From DATBQN01 sp963755825 (lineage in GTDB: Bacteria > Acidobacteriota > Thermoanaerobaculia > Multivoradales > UBA5704), in assembly GCA_963755825.1 (NCBI GenBank), contig CAVWLA010000003.1, positions 682,001 through 746,000 of the forward strand: a stretch of 64,000 nucleotides of DNA, read 5' to 3'. The notes beneath the pieces are model-generated. The model saw only the letters and a program-made list of their open reading frames with translations, made no database searches and was not told the DNA's origin. Below are positions 1 to 8,557 of the stretch, piece by piece. The translations under genes and the position numbers were made by a program. Every line of letters begins with the position of its first letter. Position 1 is the first letter of the stretch.

Positions 1-3000
1 TCGCCGGTGCGGTAGAGGCGGCCGCCGGGCTCGCCGTGGAAGGGGTCGGGGACGAAGCGCTCGGCGGTCAGCTCAGGGCGTCCGACGTAGCCGCGCGCCA
101 GGCCGGCGCCGCCGAGCAGAAGCTCCCCCTCGACACCGATGGGAGCCGGCTGCCAGGCGACGTCCACCACCACCGCCCGGCAGCCGTCGACCGGCCGGCC
201 GATGAGAGCTCCCGCGGCGTCGGCAGCGTCGGCTCGGCTGACGTCGGACGCGCGCGAGCGGCGCGAGGTGGCGTTGATCGTCACCTCGGTCGGGCCGTAG
301 AGGTTGACGAGCTCGACGGCGAGCCGGGCGTGGCAGAGCCGGATGAGGGGCGGGCGGAGCGCCTCGCCGCCGGAGTAGATGCGGCGGAGCCGGCTGCAGG
401 CGGCGAGCGCGGGCTCGGCGAGGAGCAGCTCGAGGACCGTCGGCACCACCTGGACGAGGGTGATGCGGTCGGCCTCCAGGCGCGCCGCGAGGGCGGCGGG
501 GGCGCGCTCCTCGCCGGGCGGCGCGACGACGAGGCAGGCGCCGGCGAGGAGCGGCGCGAAGGTCTCCCAGACGACGGCGTCGAAGGTGGTGGCCGTCTTC
601 AGCAGCATGCGATCGCCCGCCGCCAGCGGATAGGCCGCCAGCATCCAGACCATCTGCCGGACGATGGCGCGGTGGGAGATCATCACGCCCTTCGGCCGTC
701 CGCTGGAGCCCGAGGTGAAGAGGACGTAGGCGAGACTGTCGGGAGCGACGCCGCGGCGCGAGCGGACCTCCGCCGGCGGCGGCGCCGCCGGCGCCTCATT
801 CGCCAGCTCGCCGGCGGCCGAGATCGAGAGCACCGCGAGCGCGGCGGCGACGGCGAGCGCCGCCGGCGGCTCGCTGGCGAGCGCGATCAGCACCCGCGGC
901 CGGGCGTCCTCCAGCATGGCGGCCAGGCGCTCGCCCGGCAGCTCGGGATCGAGCGGCAGGAAGCAGCCGGCGGCCTTGAGCACCGCCAGCTCGGCCACCA
1001 CCGCCGCCGCCGAGCGCGGCAGAGAGAGCCCGACGACGACCTCCGGACCGACGCCGAGCCGGCGGAGCCGCCTCGCCAGCCGCTCGGCGCGAGCGTCGAG
1101 CTCGGCGTAGGAGATCTCCCTGCCGCCGGCGGCGAGCGCCGCGGCGGCCGGCGAGCGGCGGACCTGAGCCTCGAACAGCTCGTGGAGCCCGCGGGCCTCG
1201 GGCGCCGGCGCCTCGGTGTCGCTCCACTCGCGGAGCAGCTGGGCGCGCTCGCCGTCGCTCAGCGGCGCCAGCTCGTCGAGCGGCCGCGACGGCTCGGCGA
1301 CGGCGAGCGCCAGCAGTGCGGCGAGCTGCTGGAGAACGCGGCGCACGGTGGCGGCGTCGAACAGCTCGCGGCGGCAGATGAGCTCCATGGCGAGCCCGTC
1401 GCGGCCGCCGCGCACGGTGAGCGAGAGGTCGACGAGGGCGCGCACCGGGGTGTAGCCGAAGAGCGGCCGCAGCGCGAGGTCGCCGAGCCGGAGGTCGGCG
1501 GCGCCGGCGCTCTCGTAGGTGAACATGGCCTGGTAGAGAGGCGAGGACTGCAGGCTGCGGTCGGGCTGCAGCTCCTCGACCAGCTTCTCGAAGGGGAGGT
1601 CCTGGTGGAGGTAGGCCTCGAGCGCGTCGCGCCGCACCCTCGCCAGCAGGGTCTCGAGGTCGGGCCGCTCCGCGAGGTCGGCGCGGAGCACGACGAGGTT
1701 GACGAAGAAGCCGATCAGGCCCTCGATCTCGAGGCGGTTGCGGCCGGCGAGCGGGGTGCCGACGGCGAAGTCCTCCTGGCCGCAGAGGCGGTGGAGCAGC
1801 GCCTCGAAGAGGGCGAGGAGCCCCATGAAGGGGGTCACGCCGGAGCGCTGGCAGAGCGCGAACAGCGGCCCGAGGAGTGGCGCGGGCACCGCGTGGGCCT
1901 CGGCGCGCCCCGCCGAGGAGGGGTGATCGGAGCGCGGATGATCGAGCGGCAGGGCGAGGAGCGGCGGCAGGTCGCGCAGGTGCTGGCGCCAGAACTCGAT
2001 CTCGGCGGCGAGCAGCGTGCCGTCCATCCGCTGGCGCTGCCAGGCGGCGAAGTCGGCGTACTGCACCGCGAGCTCGGGCAGCGGCGACGGCCGGCGCGCC
2101 AGGAAGGCGCCGTAGATCTCCTGGACCTCCTGCATCAGGATGCCCATCGACCAGCCGTCGCCGGCGATGTGGTGGAGGGTGATGAGGAGGACGTGCTCGC
2201 CGGCGGCGGTGCGCAGCAGCGCCGGGCGGAGCGGCACGTCGTGCGCGAGGTCGAACGGCCGCAGCGCGTGCGCGTCGGCGATCCGGCGGAGCTCGCCCTC
2301 GCGGGCCGCCGCCGCCAGGCCCGCCAGGTCGATGCGCTGGCAGACCGCCCGCTCCGCCGGCAGGACGACCTGCTCCGGCGCCCCCTCCTCGGCGACGAAG
2401 ACGGTGCGCAGCACCTCGTGGCGGCGGGCGATCTCGCCGAGCGCCGCGGCGAGCATCCCGGCGTCGAGCGGCCCCGCGATACGAAAGCCGGTGAACATGT
2501 TGTACGTCGGGCTGTTCGGCACCAGGCGGTCGATGAACCAGAGGCGCTGCTGGGAGAAGGAGAGCGGCAGGCGCAGCCCGCCCTGCCGGCGATCGCGCGG
2601 CTCGATCGGCACGTTCGGCTGGCCCGCCGGGGAGGCGACCGCCGCCTCGACCGCCGCCGCCAGGCCGAGGACGGTCGGGCGCTCGAACAGCTCGCGCATC
2701 GGCAGCTCGACGTGGAAGGCGCTGCCGAGCCGCGAGATGACCTGGGTCGCCAGCAGCGAGTGGCCGCCGAGGGCGAAGAAGTCGTCGTGGATGCCGACGC
2801 TCTCGACCCCCAGCACCTCGGCGAAGAGGTTCGCCAGCACCTGCTCGACCGGAGTGCGGGGAGCGACGTAGGACTCCTGCAGCGTGGGGGCGGGGAGCTT
2901 GCGGCGGTCGACCTTGCCGTGCGCGTTGAGGGGGAGCGCGCCGAGGAAGACGAAGGCGGCGGGCAGCATGTACGCCGGCAGGAGGCGGGCGAGATGCTCG

Positions 3001-6000
3001 CGGAGCGCGCTGGCGCCCGCCGCCTGCCGCTCGGCCGCCACCACGTAGGCCACCAGCGCGCGGCCGCCGGGCTGATCGTCGCGGGCGACGACGGCGGCGT
3101 CGAGGACCGCCGGGTGTCGCGCCAGGAGGCTCTCGATCTCGCCCAGCTCGATGCGGAAGCCGCGGATCTTCACCTGGCCGTCGACGCGGCCGCGGAACTC
3201 GAGCTCGCCGGCGGGCGAATGCCGCACCCGGTCGCCGGTGCGGTATAGACGGCCGCCGGGCTCGCCGTGGAGATCGTCGGGGACGAAGCGCTCCGCCGTC
3301 AGGTCGCCGCGGCCGGCGTAGCCGCGCGCCAGCCCGGCGCCGCCGAGCAGCAGCTCGCCCTCGACGCCCATCGGCACCGGCCGCTGCGCGGCGTCGGCCA
3401 CCACCGCCCGGAGGTTCCGCACCGGCCGGCCGATGGAGGCTGCGCCGCGATCGCCCGCCCGCCAACGGCGCGAGGTGGCGTTGATCGTCGCCTCGGTCGG
3501 ACCGTAGAGGTCGACCAGCTCGACCGCGAGGCGGGCGAGGCAGAGGTCGCGGAGCTGCGGGCGGAGCGCCTCGCCGCCGGAGTAGACGCGCCGCAGGTGG
3601 GTACAGGCGGCGAGCGCCGGCCGCTCGAGGAGAAGCTCGAGCACGGTGGGCACCACCTGCAGCAGCGTGATGCGGTCCGCCGCCAGGCGCGCCACGAGGC
3701 GCCCGGCGTCGCGCTCCTCCCCCGGCTCGGCGACCACCAGGCAGGCGCCGGCGAGGAGCGGCGCGAAGGTCTCCCAGACAGCGGCGTCGAAGGTCGGCGC
3801 CGTCTTCGCCAGCATGCGGTCGCCGGCGGCGAGCGGATAGGCGGCGAGCATCCAGGCCATCTGGTTGACGATCGCCCGGTGGGAGACCATCACCCCCTTC
3901 GGCCGGCCGGTCGAGCCCGAGGTGAAGAGGATGTAGGCGAGGCTCTCCGGCGCGCTCCGCTGCGGCGGCGCGGCGGCGGCAGGCCTCTCGACCGCGGACA
4001 GTGTTGACTCGACGGGCTCCACGGGCTCGCCGCCGGCGGTGACCTCGAGGGACAGGCCGGCGCCCGCCGGCAGCGCCGCCAGGGTCTCGGCGAGGGCGAT
4101 CGACGCCAGCGGCCGCGCATCCTCGACCATGGCGGCCAGACGCTCCGGCGGGAGCTCGGGATCGAGGGGCACGAAGCAGCCGCCGGCCTTGAGCACGGCG
4201 AGCTGCGCCACCACCGACGCCGCCGAGCGCGGCAGGAAGAGGCCCACCGGCGCCTCGGCGCCGACGCCGAGCTGGCGGAGGCGGAGCGCCAGGCGATCGG
4301 CGCGGGCATCGAGCTCGGCGTAGGAGATCTCGCCGCCGCCGGCGGCGAGCGCCGCCGCTGTCGGGGTGCGGCGCGCCTGGGCCTCGAACAGCTCGTGGAG
4401 CCCGGCGGGCACCAGGGGCGCCGCCGTATCGCTCCATTCGCGGAGCAGCTGGCCGCGCTCGGCATCGTTCAGCAGGCCGAGGAGGGCGAGATCCATCTCG
4501 GGGTCGGCGACCACCAGCGCCAGCACAGCGGCGAAATGGTCGAGCATCCGGCGGACGGTGGTGGCGTCGAACAGCTCCCGGCGGCAGACCATCTCCACCG
4601 CCAGGGCGTCGCGCTCGCCGCGCACGGTGAGCGAGAGATCGACCAGCGCCTGGCTGGGGCTGAAGCCGGCGAGCGGCTGCGGCGTGAGGGTGGCGAGGCG
4701 GAAGCCCTGGCCGCCGATGCTCTCCAGGGTGAACATGACCTGGTAGAGCGGCGACCCCTGCAGGCTGCGGTCGGGCTGCAGCTCCTCGACCAGCTTCTCG
4801 AAGGGGAGGTCCTGGTGGAGGTAGGACTCGAGCGCGTCGTGGCGGACCCGCGCCAGCAGGGCCGCGAAATCGGGGCGGCGGGAGAGGTCGGCGCGGAGGA
4901 CGAGGATGTTGACGAAGAAACCGATGAGGCCCTCGGTCTCCAGCCGATTGCGGCCGGCGACGGGGGTGCCGACGGCGAAGGCCTCGTCGCCGCCGTGGCG
5001 ATGGAGCAGGGTCTCGAAGACGGCGAGGAGACCCATGAACGGCGTCACGCCGGAGCGCTGGCAGAGCGCGTAGAACGGCGGCAGGAGGGCCGGCGGGAGG
5101 GCGGCGGTCAGCGCCCGGCCGGCGGCGCCGGGGACCGGCCGCCGCGGATGGTCGAGGGGGAGCGCGAGGAGGGGCGGCAGGCCGCGCAGCTTGTCGCGCC
5201 AGAACTCGATCTCCGCGGCGAGCGCCCGCCCCGCCATCCGCTGGCGCTGCCAGGCGGCGAAGTCGGCGTACTGCACCGGGAGCTCAGGCAGCGGCGGCGG
5301 CTGGCGCGCGACGAGCGCGCCGTAGATCGCCTCGAGCTCGCGCAGCAGCACGCCGATCGACCAGGCATCGCAGGCGATGTGGTGCATGGCGAGGAAGAGG
5401 ACGTGCTCGGCCGCCGCCGTGCGCAGCAGCGCCAGGCGCAGCGGCGGCTGGCGCGCCAGGTCGAAAGGCCGGCGGGCGTGGCCCTCGGCGAGCCGCCGCA
5501 GCTCGGCCTCGCGGGCAGCCGGCGGCAATCCCCGCAGGTCGACCTGTTCGCGCAGCATGGGAGCGGCGGCGAGGACGATCTGCTCCGGCACCCCGTCGTG
5601 CGCGGCGAAGACGGTGCGCAGGACCTCGTGCCGGCGGGAGATCTCCGCGAAAGCGGCGGCGAGGGCGGCGGCGGCGAGCGGCCCGGCGAGGCGGAAGCCG
5701 GCGAACATGTTGTACTTCGGGCTGTTCGGCTCCAGCCGGTCGATGAACCACAGGCGCTGCTGCGAGAAGGAGAGCGGCAGCCGGCGGCCGCGATCGACGC
5801 GCTCGATCGGCTGCGGGCGCAGGCCGGAGGCCGCGGCGGCGGCCGCCTCGACGGACGCCGCCAGCTCGACCAGGGTCGGGTTCTCGAACAGCTCGCGGAT
5901 CGGCAGCTCGATGTGGAACGCCTCGCCGAGCCGCGAGACGAGCTGCGTGGCGAGGAGCGAGTGGCCGCCGAGGGCGAAGAAGTCGTCATAGACGCCGACG

Positions 6001-7437
6001 CTGTCGACCCCCAGCACCTCGGCGAAGACGTTCGCCAGCACCTGCTCGACCGGGGTGCGCGGCGCGACGTAGGCCTCCTGGACCGTGCGCTGGCGCGACG
6101 CGGGGGCGGGGAGCCGCCGCCGGTCGACCTTGCCGTGCGGGTTGAGCGGCAGCCTGGCGAGGAAGACGAAGGTGGCGGGCACCATGTAGGCCGGCAGGTG
6201 GAGAGCCAGATGGTCGCGCAGCGCGCCGACGCTCGGCGGCTCGCCGCCGGCCCCCGCGACATAGGCGACGAGCTTCCTCGCTCCGGGCGCATCCTCGCGG
6301 ACGACGACCGCCGCCGTCGAGACCTCCGGGTGGTCGCGCAGCACGCTCTCGATCTCGCCCAGCTCGATGCGGAAGCCGCGCAGCTTCACCTGGTGGTCGA
6401 CGCGGCCGATGAACTCGATCGCCTCGTCGACGTCGAGGCGCGCCAGGTCGCCGCTGCGATAGAGGCGACCGCCGGGCGCCTCGCCGAACGGGTCGGGCAC
6501 CAGCTTGAGCGCGGTCAGCGCCGGGTCGCCCAGATAGCCGCAGGCGAGCCCGTCGCCGCCGATGCATATCTCGCCGATCCCTCCCGGCGGCGCCGGCGCG
6601 CCGTCGACGGCGAGGAGATAGACGCGGGTGTTGGCGACCGGCCGGCCGATCGGCACGGTCGACGCGGCCGGCGCCGCATCCTCGCTCGCCGGAACCTCGT
6701 ACCAGGTGGCGAAGGTGGTGCTCTCGGTCGGCCCGTAGACGTGGAGCAACCGCCGCGGCGGCCGGCCGCGGAGCAGCGAGCGGACCGCCTCGGGGTCCAC
6801 CGCCTCGCCGCCGAAGAGGAGGTCGCGGAGGCCGGAGAAGCCCCACGGCGCCTCGCGCGCCATCTGGTTGAAGAGGGCGGTGGTGAGGAACAGCGAGGTG
6901 ATCTGCCGGCCGGCGAGGAACTCCGCGAAGGCTGCCGGTGACAGCGTCAGGTCCGGCGGCGCGCCGACCAGACGGCCGCCGTGAAGGAGAGCCCCCCAGA
7001 GCTCGAAGGTCGAGGCGTCGAACGACATCGGCGAGGTCTGCGCCAGGTGGTCGCCGGCGCCCAGCGCCACGTAGTCGGTGGCGAGGACCAGCCGGGCGAC
7101 GGCGCGCTGCGGCACCGCCACCCCCTTCGGCCGGCCGGTCGAGCCCGAGGTGTACATGACGTAGGCGAGATCGGAGCCGGCGCTCCGCAGCGGCGGCGGC
7201 GCCGCCGGCGGCAGGTCGGCGCCGAGGATCGCCCGCCGGCCGCGGAAGGCGGGCAGCCGGTGCGCCAGCTCAGGCGGCGTGAGGAGGATCGGCGAGCGGG
7301 CATCGTCGAGGAAGAGCTGCAGCCGGTCCTCGGGATGGCCGGGATCGAGCGGCAGATAGGCGGCGCCGGCGCGGAGGGCGCCGAGGATCCCCTCGATCAG
7401 CTCGATCGAGCGCTCGGCGCAGACGCCGATCACCTCG
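1..7437 (-). CDS. NRPS, main body (A-T-C-A-T-C-A, runs off the left edge)
   Basis: This continues the NRPS that starts at 8418, in one unbroken frame from the frameshift to the window edge. Domains in order: A1 (about 7590-6120, 'YTSGSTGRPKG'), T1 (about 6075-5850, 'LGGHSLLATQ'), C2 (about 5795-4490, 'HHIACDAW'), A2 (about 4420-2930), T2 (about 2850-2620), C3 (about 2590-1260, 'HHIAGDGW'), and A3 (from about 1190, cut near 'LYRTG'). Specificity residues read by eye are DAFFLGVTFK for A1 (Val/Ile-like) and DAWQYGLINK for both A2 and A3 (closest to Gln codes). Each T domain carries the Ser that takes phosphopantetheine. No termination domain is visible. If the frameshift is real, a GTG at 7433 could start this part alone, but A1 would lack its N-terminus. 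It probably acts after NRPS-3 (27839-34330), which ends in an unpaired C domain. Confidence 0.9.
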
Positions 7438-8418
7438 CCCGGGGCGGGCTCCGAGCTCGGCGAGCCGGGCGGCGAGACGGCTCGTCCGCCGCCCCAGCTC
7501 GCCGTAGCTGACGTGCCGATCGCCGAAGGCGAGGGCCACGGCCGCCGGCGTGCGCTCGGCCTGTGCCGCGAAGAGCTCGGCGAGGGAGGCGTCGCGGGGA
7601 TAGACCGTCGACGTGGCGTTCCAATCGGCGAGGAGATGTTGCCGCTCCGCCCAACTGAGCGGCTGGAGGTCGGCGGCCGCGGCGTCGGGGTTTTGGAGGC
7701 CCGACTCGAGCAGGTTGACGAAGCAGCGGAGCAGGCGCTCGATGCTCTCCGGCCGGTGGATCTCGAGGTTGTACTCGACGTCGCCGCTCAGCCGGTCGGC
7801 GCCGCGGCGGAAGCCGAGGAAGATGTCGTGCCCCAGCTCGGCGAGCGGGCCGTGGATCTCGGCGAGCGCGATGGCGATCCGGAAGAGCGGCCCCGCGGGC
7901 TGATCGCCGCTCCGCCGCACGTCGTCGAGCAGCCGCGCGCAAGGGTAGCTCTGCCGTGCATAGACCTCGAGAAGCCCCTGGCGCTGGCGCAGCAGGAGCT
8001 GCTTGAAGGAGTCGCGCTCGTCGATCGCGTCGGCGATCGGCAGCGCGTTGACCGGCTCGTCGGCGCCGTCCGCCGATCGCCGCGCCGGGCTGCCGACGAC
8101 GGCGGAGCGGCTCGCGGTGTAGCGGAAGAGGCAGAGCTTGAGGGTGACGACGAGCGTCGTATAGAGGAGGAAGGGGCTGCCGCCGGTCAGCCGCGAGAGG
8201 CGCTCATGGAGCTCCCCCGCGATCTCGATCGCGGCCCGGCCGCGGCGCTCGACCGCCAGCGGCGACCGCGGCCGGTCGGCGGGGAGGCTGACGGCGCCGT
8301 CCCAGCCCGCCAGCCGGCGCAGCCAGAAGCCGCGGACCTCGAGCAGCTTGGAGTCGAGCGGCTGATCGTCGCCGGCCAACCTCTGTGGCGGCTCGCTGTG
8401 GGCCGTTTGCGGTTGCAT
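7270..8418 (-). CDS. NRPS, N-terminal piece (half condensation domain and start of A domain), frameshifted
   Basis: This is the 5' part of the leftward NRPS. The ATG at 8418 has a Shine-Dalgarno match (AGGAG on the minus strand, plus 8426-8430) seven bases upstream. Residues 1 to about 255 match only the second half of a condensation domain: they open at 'FWLRRLAGWDG' and 'LPADRPR' and continue through 'VVGSP'. No HHxxxDG motif precedes them. An adenylation domain then begins ('LAELFAAQAERTP', 'VSYGEL'). At 7438-7444 the reading frame is lost: after 'LAELGARP' this frame gives Arg-rich nonsense to a stop at 7270, while the A domain continues in another frame. The cause is one extra base in a C4G3 run. 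N-terminal half-C domains are known in some NRPSs. Sequencing error, mutation and +1 slippage cannot be told apart here. Confidence 0.8.
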   Translation of the reverse strand: MQPQTAHSEPPQRLAGDDQPLDSKLLEVRGFWLRRLAGWDGAVSLPADRPRSPLAVERRGRAAIEIAGELHERLSRLTGGSPFLLYTTLVVTLKLCLFRYTASRSAVVGSPARRSADGADEPVNALPIADAIDERDSFKQLLLRQRQGLLEVYARQSYPCARLLDDVRRSGDQPAGPLFRIAIALAEIHGPLAELGHDIFLGFRRGADRLSGDVEYNLEIHRPESIERLLRCFVNLLESGLQNPDAAAADLQPLSWAERQHLLADWNATSTVYPRDASLAELFAAQAERTPAAVALAFGDRHVSYGELGRRTSRLAARLAELGARPGRGDRRLRRALDRADRGDPRRPPRRRRLSAARSRPSRGPAAALPRRCPLADPPHAA

Positions 8419-8557
8419 CCCGACGCTCCTGAGACGGTGCCTCGATGGCGCTTGAGGCCGGCGCGGAACCGATCCGGCTCGCAGCGCTTGACCCTTCGAT
8501 CATTGTACTCTAAAGTTTTGGATTGCAGATAGAGCTCTTTCGCTCAGGAGCTATCGA
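8419..8557. promoter_or_regulatory. Divergent promoter region between the two NRPS arms
   Basis: This 139-base gap separates the leftward NRPS from the rightward radical SAM/NRPS operon and holds an AT-rich island (about 8495-8535) that stands out from its surroundings. For the plus strand, TTGACC (8488-8493), a 17-base spacer and TAAAGT (8511-8516) make a fair sigma-70 type promoter, with AGGAG at 8546-8550 serving the ATG at 8558. For the minus strand, TACAAT (plus 8502-8507) is a good -10 box, but I see no strong -35. The two candidates overlap, so expression of the arms may be linked or competitive. No regulator gene lies next to it. The motifs are seen; promoter activity is inferred. Confidence 0.5.

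Noticed and set aside
36..8532. Very long open frames on the plus strand opposite the leftward NRPS
   Set aside because: They are Arg/Glu/Gln/Gly-rich with no domain sense, while the minus strand in the matching stretch encodes textbook C, A and T domains. They are GC-driven shadows. The same holds for the long minus-strand frames opposite 10470-26870, 27821-33097 and 41007-48539.
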